Position numbers and translations under genes: made by a program. A stretch of DNA of 64,000 nt, from NCBI GenBank assembly GCA_018857735.1, contig JABMCL010002055.1:1788501-1852500 (forward strand). Direction: 5' to 3'. Of this stretch, positions 21,650-32,937 are shown in pieces (the first letter of the stretch is position 1; the number at the start of each line of letters is the position of its first letter). The stretch is from Alviniconcha marisindica. Taxonomy: Eukaryota > Mollusca > Gastropoda > Provannidae. Under the pieces are notes generated by a model. That model did not search any database. It saw nothing but the letters and a program-made list of their open reading frames with translations, and was not told where the DNA came from.

Positions 21650-22846
21650 GAATGGGAGGCTACACCCAACTCTGCACCAGCGCCAACCTGCTTGACCAGG
21701 CTGGTCAGAGATACAGCGGCATTGTTATCATCGACACACAGTGTGTGAAACGGCACCTGTTGCACCATCGGCAGCGACAACAGGTCGGGGAAGAAAATGC
21801 TACGAAAGAAAATGAGATGCGCTGAATGATTTGGAGATACTTCTTTCTACCAACAAGACGAAGTGCGTGAAATGGATTAAACCGAAGATGAAACAAGTGC
21901 AGCAGTGTGCGTTACGAGGAATGGTGATGATGTGATGAAAAGGGGCCGCAGTACACAGAAATTGCAGGTCTCGTTGATGGCCAGAGCTGGTCGTTATTCT
22001 GCATTATACGAACCTCAGGAAGAAGAGAATGACGAAGGGTGCGACAGTACTCCCGCAGGAAGAAAGATGATGAAGAATGTCGCATCCCCTAGGAAGTACA
22101 GCAGGAGTGATGGAAGCTGCAGGGTGAACCAAGCAACAAAACTGCTAGTGCTATCCGTGTTTTTTGGGGGTTTTTTCTTTTGTTTCTAATACGGTAGCCT
22201 GCAGGAACAGCAACAGTTCTCGTGTGTCTTGACACCGGCCTCATTTACTTTTACGGGGAACTGCAACATCAACAACGTATTGGCAGGAGTGGTAGGGGAC
22301 ATTTAGCTCTAACGAACATTACTTCCCAATGAACCTTCAAACCGTCCAAAAAGAAGACCCTACTGCCTTAGGCACACTGACTAAACTCAGTTCCCATCCA
22401 AAGCCGCTCGGCACTGCGTTGTAAGACAGTCACAGCAATGGCCTGTGCCCCGTGTAAGCAAACTACAGTACTTAACCTGTGAAACGGGCGGTGATTTCTA
22501 GTACTCGTGCGTATGGACAGTTGTGTCCAGGTTTGTCTGTGCGTTTTCAGTTTTAGCTTACAGTATGAAGTTGATCTGCTGCGTGTATACTTATATTAAC
22601 TGATCACTGAGTAGGTGCTCAGTGGCTTTATCCACCAGTTGCATTTTGTGTTCTGCTGTGTACTTTGCGATGCTGCTTTCTGGGCATGTTTTAGAAGTGA
22701 TAGTTTCGCAATATTTGGAAAATATTTGAAGACATACCCTCCTCTTTTTTTCTACCTACCAATTACGAGGTCAGCCATTGCCATTTGTTACACCTGCTTC
22801 TTCCGCCGAGGCCTAATGCGTGAATGTGATGTTTGGTTTCTTGCAG

Positions 22847-23211
22847 AAATGGCGAGGCAGCTGCTAAAGAAAGAGCAGAACAAAGCAAAATGCCGACGGT
22901 ACTACCAGAGACTGAAGCAGGACCCTCAGCGCTACGCCAGAGTGAAGCAGAAAAAGCAATACCCGCTAAGACGGGAGGGGGGATACTCGCTTACACGGGA
23001 AGGGGGACACCCGCTTACACGGGAGGGGGAACACCCCTTACCTCAGGAAGGGGAACATCCGCTTACACGGGAGGGGGGACACCCCTTAACGCAGGAAGGG
23101 GGACACCCGCTCACACGGGAGGGGAGACTATTAACACCGGAAGGAGAGTTCCCGTTGACATGGGAGGAGGGACAGGCGTCGGCCCAGCCGCCTTCATCAG
23201 CTCAACAGTGA
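22847..23211 (+). CDS. Cassette 20: phase-1 terminal exon with an in-frame minisatellite tail
   Basis: The acceptor is gtgatgtttggtttcttgcag in its last bases; junction G+aa gives Glu. At 121 residues it is the longest cassette. Residues 1-40 are typical (MARQLLKKEQNKAKCRR, core YYQRLKQDPQRYARVK). From about residue 45 the frame enters a 24-base tandem repeat coding an acidic/Pro-Gly octad of the type HPLTREGG, some nine copies with variants (LPQEGE, LTQEGG, LTPEGE), then a Gln/Ser/Ala end. The repeat is a multiple of 3 and stays open, so the basic peptide has acquired a low-complexity tail. Confidence 0.82.
22960..23170 (+). repeat. Coding minisatellite, 24-bp unit, inside cassette 20
   Basis: Repeats of a unit with ttacacgggagggggg and acacccgc, about nine imperfect copies. 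The unit length of 24 keeps the frame; one copy is shortened (around 23130). Confidence 0.85.
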
Positions 23212-23948
23212 TGCCTGGTTCATGGATAGAAAAGAACTCTGCCCACTAGCCTGTGTTCAGTACAGGGGAAGCCTCAGAAGTGTGCTGGAGTGAAGCGAGC
23301 GTAGGATAATTACAATCATACATGTTGGGAAGGACGAACTTCAGCCCATCCCAGTCTGTTAAATGCGCTTGGCAGTGGCCCTTGTGGAGAAACGCTAACA
23401 GGTGGAAATGAGCGCGACGCCAAGGACATGCAGACAGAAAGGGTCCGTGGGCCTGATCGTGGCATTGGCAGGCGGACGCGTCCGTGGTGACAACAAGGTG
23501 AAAGTACACCATCCAGGAAGTTGCGAAGAGACATATTTTATGGATTTGTTCTCTTCGTCGAATTGGGAGTGAAAGCTACGTCGTGGACAAACCATCGGCC
23601 ATTATTCGTTATTGGACAAACCAGGATGATTGTACTATGACAAAAATGTATATCGTACACACAGAAACGGATCAGTGTGAGAAGGTCTGTTGAGACTCGT
23701 TGATGAAACAGAGTCGAGTTCACTATGCCTTATACATACACTACATGCCTTCCACTCTGTCACCGTTCCTTCGCATCAGACAAAAGTACTAGACTAAGGG
23801 TTTTGCCACTCATATCTTCCTCTCTGTTCACGTTCAGTCTCCCACTCTACCTGTCTCCTGATTTTGCTCACCCCGTAGCCCAGGTGTCCTCTCCTTCCCC
23901 TGACGCTTCAGCCGAGATTAACGCACGCATGTTGGTGATTTCTTGCAG

Positions 23949-24124
23949 AGTGGAGGTGGCGTTACGAGCAGGAGAAGAACAGGGCCAACTGCAAGAAGTA
24001 CTACCAGAGACTGAAGGAGGACCCTCAGCGCTATAGGCGGAGGATTGAGAAGATAAATGCCAACAGGAGACGCAGGATGCTACTGAGGAAGCGTGCGGAT
24101 ATTAATGATTCCACCAAAAACTGA
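23949..24124 (+). CDS. Cassette 21: phase-1 terminal exon, DP-motif peptide
   Basis: The acceptor is catgttggtgatttcttgcag in its last bases; junction G+ag gives Glu. It has 58 residues to TGA. N-terminal WRWRYEQEKNRANCKK, core YYQRLKEDPQRYRRR, then IEKINANRRRRMLLRKR and the tail ADINDSTKN. A frame of about the same length is open on another register but lacks the motif. The purine-rich stretch immediately after the stop (gaagaaagagaaag type) has no coding signal. Confidence 0.84.
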
Positions 24125-24351
24125 GGAGAAGAAAGAGAAAGAAGAAAAAAAAGGGAGAGAAGAAAGAAAATTCTCACACCAGTGACGTAGCCTGCGGCCG
24201 GTTGAGAGCATCACTAACTATAGGCACACACCATTAGAGGAACAACTGTATAACAACTGAGGAACAACCCAATAACTGAACAGCAACGGCATAAGTGAAA
24301 CACTTGTCTCCAGATGTCAAAGTTGCAGAGTTAGGAAACTGAAACTCTGTC

Positions 24352-24421
24352 TCTGTCACTGTCTCTGTGTCTGTCTGTCTCTGTGTCTGTCTCTGTCTCT
24401 GTCTCTGTCTGTCTCTCTCTC

Positions 24422-24499
<78 letters not shown>
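24352..24499 (+). repeat. (CTGTCT)n(CT)n microsatellite
   Basis: Hexamer-like start that decays into pure CT, 230 bases after cassette 21, pyrimidines on the + strand. A 28-base poly-C run follows at 24860-24887, before cassette 22. Confidence 0.95.
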
Positions 24500-24502
<3 letters not shown>

Positions 24503-25102
24503 CCTCACGGAAAACGTTTACTGTGGAAAGACAGCATCATTTCCCTAAGACGGCTTTATAAAGGACAATGGGCATGTTGAGCAAGCGAAAATGTTTTATA
24601 CACGAGTATAATACATGTGCTATTCCATAAAAGAACAAAAAACATTTTACTGCCAGCTTTCTCAAGACTAGTCAAAATTGGCAATCGCAAATCTTCAGCA
24701 CATATCCCCCCGAACCCCGATTGGACGTCCAATTGATGCACCCGCGGAAGAGCACTAGCCTTTCTTTTCTTTAAAATGAAACTAGAGGAGAATGTACGGG
24801 TGTTGCCTACCATCACGCCGCCTTTCTTTGTCTCCCTCTCTGTGTGTCCTTCTTCTGCACCCCCCCCCCCCCCCCCCCCCCCCCCCCGCCCCGTGCATTC
24901 CTTGTATGCGTTTTTAAACTGACGTCGCCACGCGTTGTTGAGTCGTTTCAGAACTTGCCAGGACACTGTCAGAGTAGATCTGTCACCGAAGTAACGCCTT
25001 GTCTGCTTCTTTCTCTCAAGCAAAAGGTTCCACGCCAGTTTGCTGGCCGCTTCTTAGAGCACCAGAGGGGCTATGTTGTAACGTGTGCATGATGTCTTTC
25101 AG

Positions 25103-25257
25103 AGGAGGCACGACAACGTTACCGGCAGAGCTACCAGCGACTGAAGCAGGACCCGGCACGCTACGCCAGGAGGATAGAAGTGCTGCGCGATATCAACCGG
25201 AAGTGCAGGGAGAGAAAGAGGATGAAACGGCTGGGGCAGGGGCCACCTTACCAGTAA
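25103..25257 (+). CDS. Cassette 22: phase-1 terminal exon, DP-motif peptide
   Basis: The acceptor is tgtgcatgatgtctttcag; junction G+ag gives Glu. It has 51 residues to TAA. The N-terminal helix is short (EARQRYRQ), the core is SYQRLKQDPARYARR, then IEVLRDINRKCRERKRMKR and the tail LGQGPPYQ. The stop region (ccagtaaagcgtaag) already resembles the minisatellite that follows it directly (tcagtaaa units), so the array seems to have been seeded at the 3' end of this exon. Confidence 0.83.
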
Positions 25258-26015
25258 AGCGTAAGACCACAGGGCTGCCTCGTCAGTAAAGGTCGACCGC
25301 CTGGTTGCCTCGTCGGTAAATGTCGGACTACCTGGTTGCCTCGTCGGTAAAAAAATAATGTCGGACTGCCTGGTTGCCTCGTCAGTAAATGTCGGACTGC
25401 CAGGTTGCCTCGTCTGTCAATGCCAGACCATCTGGTTGCCTCGTCGGTGAATGTCAAACTTTCTTGGTGCTTTTTCAGTGAATGTCGAACCGCCTGGTTG
25501 CCTCGTCAGTAAATTAATGTCGGACCATCTGGTTGCCTCAGTAAATGTCGGACCACCTGGTTGCCTCGTCGGTAAATGTAGGACTACCTGGTTGCCCCGT
25601 CAGTAATGTTGGACCACCAGGCCATGTGGTTACCTCGTCAGTGAATGTTCAACCATTATTCCAGATATAGTTAGTTGCCTCGTCAGTAAAAGTTGAACCA
25701 CCAGGCCACGTGGTTGCCTCGTCAGGAAGTGTTGGACCACCGGGCCACACGGTTGCCTCGTCAGTAAATGCTGGACAAACGGGTCATGTGGTTACCTCAT
25801 CAGTGACTGTTCAGCTGTTATGCCATAAATGGTTAGTTGACCTCGTCAGTAAACGTTGGACCACCAGGCCACGTGGTTACCTCGTCACTAAAGGTTCAGC
25901 CATTAAGCCATATATAGTTATTTGTCTCGTCAGTAAATGTTGGACCACCAGGCCACGTGGTCAACTCGTCAGTAAATGCTGGACCATCGGGACACATGGT
26001 TGCTTCGTCAGATGT
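25250..26015 (+). repeat. Minisatellite after cassette 22, unit about 31-39 bp (longer higher-order units later)
   Basis: Repeats of a unit containing ggttgcctcgtcagtaaatg, at first about 31 bases apart, later with an inserted ccaggccacgtgg segment making larger units. It starts at the stop codon of cassette 22. No reading frame over it is credible. Confidence 0.9.
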
Positions 26016-26130
26016 TATCACTGTACGGATTCCAAGGGAACCATAATCTTTTTATTCCTCGTTTTGCTTTCAGCTTTCCTGCCCGGTTCAGTAATCGGGG
26101 TTGCTGTGTGGGCTGGGAAGTAGTCAGTTT

Positions 26131-26165
<35 letters not shown>

Positions 26166-26246
26166 GTCTCTGTCTCTCTCTCTGTCTCTCTCTCTCTCTC
26201 TCTTTCTTTCTCTCTCGCACGCACGCACGCGCACGCACGCACGCAT

Positions 26247-26281
<35 letters not shown>

Positions 26282-26283
26282 CA

Positions 26284-26320
<37 letters not shown>
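26131..26320 (+). repeat. Compound microsatellite (TGTC)n(TC)n(GCAC)n(CA)n
   Basis: A pyrimidine-rich tract passing into ACGC and CA repeats. Long apparent proteins on both strands here are artefacts of the repeat. Confidence 0.95.
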
Positions 26321-26323
<3 letters not shown>

Positions 26324-26625
26324 TCTTGCACGTAAACCTTCCGTTTAAAGTCAACTTACTCCATTGTTTTATTACCACCGTTACATTTTGATTTGGTCCA
26401 CATAACACAACTTTGTTGTCTCGTTACGTTTCGTTCGTGGACTTCTGTGCTACAGTTCTCATAATATTCCGTTTTGTTACCATAGCTAAATAAGCGGCTG
26501 ATCAGTGATGTACCTTGGCTGAATAAAGTGTTTGCAATACCTACAACAAAACTACTGGAGTTTGTGTTGCTCAAGTGAAGCGTTGGTGTGAGTTTGAAAA
26601 GGTATGTGTATGGCATAACTGTAAT

Positions 26626-26926
<301 letters not shown>

Positions 26927-27210
26927 TGCGCGCTCGCTTCGCTACTGTCAGTCACGGAGTGTCGGACACTGATGGCTATGGTGCTGATTGTGATCAGCCA
27001 CCATGGATTGACCGTAAAAATCACAAAATATTGACAAGACCATAATAGTAACAATGGACATTTCTAAAGCGCCTATCCTGAGACTCAAAGCGCTAAATAA
27101 TACAAACATAATAGAACACAGTATAGTATATATCGAGATAGAGACATTAATTTAACAAACGGCTAAAACAATGCACATGTCAAGACGGGTTTGAGCAACT
27201 GACCATGTGC

Positions 27211-27213
<3 letters not shown>

Positions 27214-27302
<89 letters not shown>
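27214..27302 (+). repeat. (CA)n microsatellite
   Basis: An uninterrupted run of about 44 CA units. Confidence 0.95.
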
Positions 27303-27303
<1 letters not shown>

Positions 27304-27699
27304 TGTACAGACTGATAGCGATGCAGCACGTAATTATGCACACCTGCAGAAACGCGACAGCAAATGTGTCTGCGACAAACCTCTTTTAGCATAGGCCGCA
27401 TAGACGAGAATATTTTGAGATTAGCTGCGTAGATGTTCAAAATTTATTATGGTTTTAGCCCATCAGCGTGTGGACTTGCGTAACATGTTTTGAAGTGAAC
27501 ACGACCGGAGTCTTAAGATATGGAATCGAACTTTGTTCTGTCTTTTCAGTGTGCCGTTCAAAATGATAAAAACTTGTGAACCGAAGTTACCTGGTCTCAA
27601 TCTGATAGCCGTGGCTTGATCTAATTTTAAAACTGTATGTTTTTATGTTTTTATTCCTAGTTGGAAATCGTGGCTGTTGTAAACAGGAACTGTTTTAGG

Positions 27700-28500
27700 A
27701 TGGTATTGATCTTAAACTTGGCTTCGTCTTGACCCGAGACAATGGCTTTTGTGCTTTGGCTGGGTTACCGCGGCCTTTTTTAATCCGTTCTGTATCGTAA
27801 ACAGTGCCTTTGAAGCCTTGTGAATGAAACGGTAGCTTTGAAGCTTTGTTTAGGTGTAAAACATTGGATTTTTTATGCTTTGCCTGGGATAGTTTGGTCA
27901 TTTGGCTTTGATCTGAGTCTGGATATGTGGCTTTGAAGCTTTGTATTGTCTGTGTATGAGTAAGAAACTGGTTTTAATAATAGCTTCACCTGGGTTTAAA
28001 ACAGAACCTTTATCAGGGTCTAAAAATCGCCTATGGTTTGGATCAGTCTCACACTCCGAGCATCGCTTTCCGGCACCTTCCTCCAAGGAAGGATGTCGTA
28101 AACTAGTGCTTGGAGTTTGGATCAGTTTCTGTGACTTGTACTAGGTCTGTAACAGTGGTTCCTGTCTTGGACCGGGTGTGTAACGGTGGGTTTTTGTAGC
28201 TTGAACGGGGTCTGTAACAGTGGCTCTTGTAGATGTATTGGGTCCGTGACAGTGACCCGTATAGCTTGAACTGCGGCTATAACAGTAGCTCCTGTCTTGA
28301 ACTGATCTGTAACAGTGCATCTTGCAGCTGTACTGGGTCTGTATCAGCGGCTCTTGTGGATTGAATTGGATCTGCAACAGTGACGGATGCAGCTTGAACT
28401 GGGTCTGTAACAATGACTCGTGTGGCTTGATTTGGGTCTGTAACAGTGGCTCATGTCTTGGACTAGCAGGTCCAGAGCGGACTGGCCGCGACACTGTCAA
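27700..28500 (+). repeat. Degenerate tandem repeat, unit about 30-45 bp
   Basis: Recurring phrases such as gtctgtaacagtggctc, cttgaactgg and tttgaagctttg mark an old, strongly diverged tandem array. It gives rise to long but meaningless frames on both strands. Confidence 0.75.
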
Positions 28501-28928
28501 ATAACTAGATCTACAAACATGAAAGATACGTGAAAGAACACAAATTAAAGCGCAACACTTACTGCATCAGCGGCAGACGGAATTCGGTCCTGTCTCAGCA
28601 GGATTTTTGACACCGATATATGAAGAAACAACCAAACACATTGTATAAAGGGGGAGAAAGAAAAGGAAACTGTCACTGCTACATGATAACGTCGGGCACA
28701 GATTTCGCCTACCGATTTGATTTGCGCTGTCGTTGCAAATGAAGTTCGCAATCACTGTGTCGCTAGTATTTTACTGCACCTGCAGCTGTGGATGGCAGTG
28801 TCTCGTGAAGTGTACAGTTAATGTTGCTCCACCCAGTTAAAGGCACTGTTACAGTTTCATTCCGATAGCTGTGAATGTCAGTGCTTCGCGAAGAACAGGA
28901 AGTCCCTTCCACGTGTTGACCCGGCTTT

Positions 28929-29139
28929 CTGTGTTTGTGCAATTTCTGTTGTGGTCTTCAAACAAACCTACTCAAACGACGTGGTCGTGCTGTCGCAGAA
29001 CCAAGGAGTGTTTGTGTCGTGCAGACTCTCCTCAGCTTTTCTGTGTTGTGCAGTCGCTGTTGTGGTCACCGCACACGACAAACACACAAACTGAAGTGGC
29101 TGTGCTGTCGCTGAATCAAGTGATGTTTGTGTCTTGCAG
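28929..29139 (+). repeat. 111-bp tandem duplication of the intron end before cassette 23
   Basis: The phrases ttctgtgtt-tgtgca, ctgttgtggtc, gtgctgtcgc and tgtttgtgtc-tgcagac occur in the same order at 28929-29033 and again at 29040-29139. The first copy ends in gtgtcgtgcag followed by ac, so a second acceptor of the same format lies about 107 bases before the real one, followed by no motif. Confidence 0.8.
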
Positions 29140-29387
29140 ACCCACTGCTAAAGTGGAAGCGCCAGCGCGAGCAGCAGAAGATCCGCAATCGACGCCACTA
29201 CCTGAAGGTGAAGGCTGACCCAGAACTGTACGCACGACGCAAGCAGGCCAATAAAGAGGCGCAGAAGAAATTCCATGCCAGGAGGAAGCAACCTGAACGA
29301 TGGGAAGCGAATTCCAACTCCTTCTGCATGGAGAGACAACACCGCAAAAGCAACGAGGAGCAGAACGATTCTTGGAAATCTTCGTGA
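29140..29387 (+). CDS. Cassette 23: phase-1 terminal exon, DP-motif peptide, long tail
   Basis: The acceptor is gatgtttgtgtcttgcag; junction G+ac gives Asp. It has 82 residues to TGA. N-terminal PLLKWKRQREQQKIRNRR, core HYLKVKADPELYARRK, then QANKEAQKKFHARRK. The last 30 residues are Ser/Asn/Glu-rich (tail ending NDSWKSS) and not basic. Leu stands before the Tyr, a feature shared with cassettes 24 and 25 (KVKxDPxLY), which defines a subfamily. Confidence 0.83.
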
Positions 29388-29662
29388 TGAACTCTTAGTC
29401 TCGCTGCAGCAGGGGAGTGATGACTCGCATTTACAGGAAAGCTGGACGTCTGTCTAGAGTGTGAGAGAAAACGGGCCACGTCAGATCTTGTGAGGGTGTT
29501 CTTCGGTTGCTGCCATTCATGCACACCTTTCGTGACATGCTTACGATTGCCTTTGACTTCGTTGTCGGTGCCCCAAAAGTGGCAATTGCGTAAGGGGGTT
29601 GTTCGTGGTGTGCTGAGTGACCCAAGACACCGCTCCTCAGACTTCTTTTCTGTGTTTTGCAG

Positions 29663-29747
29663 ACGCCACGAAATCCAAGAGAGAGAGGAAGGAGAGTACA
29701 ACAAACGGTACTGGCAGAGAAGAGTGAAAGCGGACGATGGAAATTAG
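29663..29747 (+). pseudogene. Broken cassette: frameshifted, core truncated
   Basis: A good acceptor (ctgtgttttgcag) is followed by ac, but the phase-1 frame has no motif and stops after about 20 codons. The +1 register instead carries recognisable cassette sequence (EYNKRYWQRRVKAD) that ends in TAG at 29747, just where Pro and the second helix should follow. So there is both a frameshift near the start and a loss of the second half. I read it as a dead cassette between 23 and 24. Confidence 0.7.
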
Positions 29748-30584
29748 AGACTAGCAGACGATGGATGAAAGAATTGAGAGATACTAAAGGCGTCCATCGA
29801 GCAACAGAAACAATTCATTAAAACCACTCGGAGCGACAGCATGGAGAAATGGGCCAGTGATGAAATGTGTGACAAACTGCTTCTGGTAGGAAGGGTAGAG
29901 GGAAGGGAGATCGCAGTGTCAGAAACGGAGAAGCACGACCGAGGAAAAAATAATTCTGAGGAAACGTTTTTGTCCCCCCCTCCCCTCCCCGCCCCGTTAG
30001 AGATGTACGTAATTAGATTGTTTTTGTTTTTCTCTCACAATAACAACAACAAAGGGGGGGGGGGGGGGGGGGGGCATTCTTCCACGAACAAAATGGAACT
30101 AGCTACGAGAAAGAATGAAAATAGGATCCTCCCAGCAGGCCACTCCCGTACCATTACCAAGAGAGAGAGCTAGTTCTTGGATGTTAACGTCCCGTCAACC
30201 GCACGGTCACTTGAAAGAGAGAGAGAGAGAGAGCGCGCGAGATAGAGATCTTTGCCAGAAGGAAAGAGGATTACATGTATCATTTCACTGCATTCTCTTC
30301 TGGTCTTTGCATTATCCATCAATGAAATCAGTGGCATAGTAAGTTAAGCCACTGACTTCACAGCTGTTGTTCACTGTACTTGATATTCTTCTGCCTTTAT
30401 TGATTGTACTGCAGTTTTCTTACTAAGTGGATTTAAGTCGCAGCAGCCCTCGTGAGAGTATTTCCAGCTATTCTACTTAAAGCTACAAATTCACATTCTT
30501 GGCCATCATCATCAGTGGCGACGGCAACAGAAAAAGACCTAGGCATATATATATATGTTGAGTATGTTGTTTTTTGTCTTGCAG

Positions 30585-30766
30585 ACCTGATGACGGAGGC
30601 CAGTAGGAAAGCGCGGCAGAACCTGGCGTACAGACGACACTGCCTCAAAGTGAAAGGGGACCCAGTGCTGTACGAGAGATGGCGACAGAGAAACAGAGAG
30701 AAATGCAGGAAATACAGAGTCAAAAAGAGAACGGACCCTTGGACAACCTGGCCCCCGCAGCAATAA
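30585..30766 (+). CDS. Cassette 24: phase-1 terminal exon, DP-motif peptide
   Basis: The acceptor is tatgttgttttttgtcttgcag in its last bases; junction G+ac gives Asp. It has 60 residues to TAA. N-terminal LMTEASRKARQNLAYRR, core HCLKVKGDPVLYERWR, then QRNREKCRKYRVKKR and the tail TDPWTTWPPQQ. Cys replaces the second aromatic. It belongs to the KVKxDPxLY subfamily with 23 and 25. The stop is followed directly by a second TAA. Confidence 0.83.
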
Positions 30767-31168
30767 TAACTCAGAATGAGACCCCGCCTGAGAAATAACC
30801 GAGGATCCGATGGTGTGAGCGACGTGACAAGCCGAGAACTAGAGAAAGGACACTGGAGATACGAACGCTTTAATGTGGAGCGGCTAGACCAGAATAACTT
30901 GTTTTTACGCGCGGGAAGTCCAAAAAAAAAGAAAAGAAAAATCTATGACTTCATGGGGATGAGTCTCACGTTCACCTGAAAACTGTTTTCTTTAGGAAAT
31001 TTAACACTGACGGCTATGCGAAGGTTTTGTGTGGAACAGATGTTGCTGATTCTTGACTGTTTACCTTGCATGGTAGCATTGGCATGAATAACAACCACAC
31101 CAAAAGACTGACACACATTTGATGACCTTTTCAGCTGTATCCTCAAACCTGTATTCTCTGTCTTTCAG

Positions 31169-31398
31169 ACCCGAAGACTGCAAGAGAACGCGAGAGGGAG
31201 CACAGGAGACAGTACAACCACCACTACTGGCTCAAAGTGAAAGCAGACCCCACCCTCTATGCCAAGTGGAAAGAAGCCAACAGAGAGAAACAGCGCCGAT
31301 TCCGAATGAAAAAGCAAAGCTCTCGAACCAGGCAGACCCCACCCTCTATGCCAAGGGGAGAGAAGTCAGCAGAGAGAAGCAGCGCCTGTTCCGAATGA
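31169..31398 (+). CDS. Cassette 25: phase-1 terminal exon with an internal 89-bp duplication
   Basis: The acceptor is ctgtattctctgtctttcag in its last bases; junction G+ac gives Asp. It has 76 residues to TGA. N-terminal PKTARERERE-HRRQYN, core YWLKVKADPTLYAKWK, then EANREKQRRFRMKKQS. An 89-base segment (31243-31331) is repeated tandemly (31332-31420). Because 89 is not a multiple of 3, the second copy of the motif (DPTLYAKGR) is out of frame, and the frame closes early inside it. Without the duplication the register would have run on to the TGA at 31497-31499, so this is a recent truncation of a longer tail. Confidence 0.8.
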
Positions 31399-31420
31399 AA
31401 AAGCAAAGCCCTCGAACCAG
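31243..31420 (+). repeat. 89-bp tandem duplication inside cassette 25
   Basis: Two adjacent copies beginning gcagaccccaccctctatgc, differing at roughly eight positions. The copies include the second half of the core motif and the C-terminal helix. Confidence 0.92.
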
Positions 31421-32827
31421 GCGACCAAAGCAAGTAGTCTATTCCTGCGAAGGCAATGAAATGGCAGGAAGAAGATTACGACGGCAGCAATTGAACTGAT
31501 AGCATGACTGCACGTTAAGTCACGTTAAGTCTCCTTAGTAGATCACACGAAATGGCGTTGGTTTTGTACTGTGTTCGCGAACTGAGTCAATATGTCGCCT
31601 CGCCGAGCTTGCACCGCAACAGCACACAGGATCGAAACTATGAAAACAAGTAGTTTATGCATGGAGAGATGCCAGTTGGAGGTGCCTGGCACGGTTTGGC
31701 GTTACACAAATACCCTTAGATGGCCTGGTTTGTCAAAGCATAGCCCTTCTGTAGTGAGGCAACAAACTATGCACAGTTAAATACTGTGCTGGCTTGGATG
31801 CAGTTACGACAGGGAGAGAAAACGACAAAAAACACCACAAACATCAAACCGCCGCGCAGATATTGAATGGAAAAGGTTGTAGAGATGGACTGGAGATGGA
31901 CTTGAAGGACACGTGGGATGGTGCATACTCAGACTGGTAGACTGTCGCAATGAGTTGTAGTGCATGGGAAGAAGGGCATCTGGCTATCAGATGCTTTCTC
32001 AGGTTGTTGAATATACATGACAGTGAGGATCGCGTTGTGTTGCGTACTACTAGAATGTCCTTGCTGCTGGTGTTGGGGAGTCAGAGGTAGCGCATGGGTA
32101 CGTGAATGTGAACACGGTGTCACTGTTGTGGCTGGTGTTTTCCGTAGAATTTACAAGCTTCTTTCTACCTTTTAATTTTTGTCGCACTTGTCCAACCGCA
32201 ATGGGGTACTGCGTGCACAGGAATTAAGGTCTCTTCTGTTGAGGTCCCAGAGCCGACAAAATTAATGTTCTTCCTTTAAAGCTTGGAGAAGGTCGGAATT
32301 TAGCGACGCATGCTTCGCCGACCGCCCGGAATTTCTTCCTGGTCAATTCACCTTCAATTTTCCGATTTCTATTACTCCATTTTTACTGCGTTAGTATTAG
32401 CTAACGCAGCTTCGCTTGTGGGCCCGCGGAATAAAGTAGGTAACTGCTCATAGTCACAATTGATTTAAGCAGGTTCCCGCGCTGACTGTTTACGGAATAT
32501 ACATAGGTACGAAAACGTGCATCAGTGTGCACTGATAGATAGATGGATAGAGATGGTCAGTGAATTAAACAAACTTGTGATTTAGTGACTGGCGTAAAAT
32601 AACTTTGAATACGTGATTCATCCTCAGGTGACCCTGTGCGGTTGACGAAGTTAAAGTCCCAGAACTAACCAACGAACGCTCTTTGACGTCAAGCGATGCT
32701 GAGATTCACGGTTGAACTGTTTTGGGCCAACAAATGACTGATTTCGTTAATGGGATTGCTGTCTTTCTGCTGTTGTGGGCCATTGAAACGCTGGCCGTGT
32801 AGTTTAGCGTGTCGTTGTGTCTTGCAG

Positions 32828-32919
32828 GCCTTCTGGCCAGACGTCAGCAACGGCGGAAGCGTGTAGCTTTGCTAGTTATGCCCGTCCCTAGTAAGCCTTA
32901 TGGTTTCTCTGGACGTTAA
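32828..32919 (+). pseudogene. Broken cassette interrupted by a short retroposon insertion
   Basis: After gtgtcttgcag the exon starts in phase 1 with a Gly junction and reads LLARRQQRRKR, a normal cassette opening. At 32861 it runs into unrelated sequence and stops at TAA (32917-32919). The foreign segment (32861-32937) is flanked by a 12-base direct repeat aacggcggaagc (32849 and 32938), as a target-site duplication would be, and ends in ttacttact. The sequence after the insert also lacks a DP core, so the cassette was probably already defective or has decayed since. Confidence 0.65.
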
Positions 32920-32937
32920 GCACCATGTTTACTTACT
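32861..32937 (+). mobile_element. Short retroposon fragment with 12-bp target-site duplication
   Basis: 77 bases between two copies of aacggcggaagc. The 3' part has tctctggacgttaag and ends in a ttac-type short repeat, like the 3' end of a SINE or 5'-truncated LINE inserted in the + orientation. Confidence 0.55.

Larger units (their letters stand above)
18522..22846. other. Spacers between cassettes 15 and 20
   Basis: Outside cassettes 16-19: AATAAA at 20310 and 20971, a degenerate repeat of aagcatactacttggcac-type units at 21230-21400, and an acceptor-like ttttgctttag at 19897 without a motif. The 1.2-kb spacer before cassette 20 shows nothing recognised. Confidence 0.5.
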
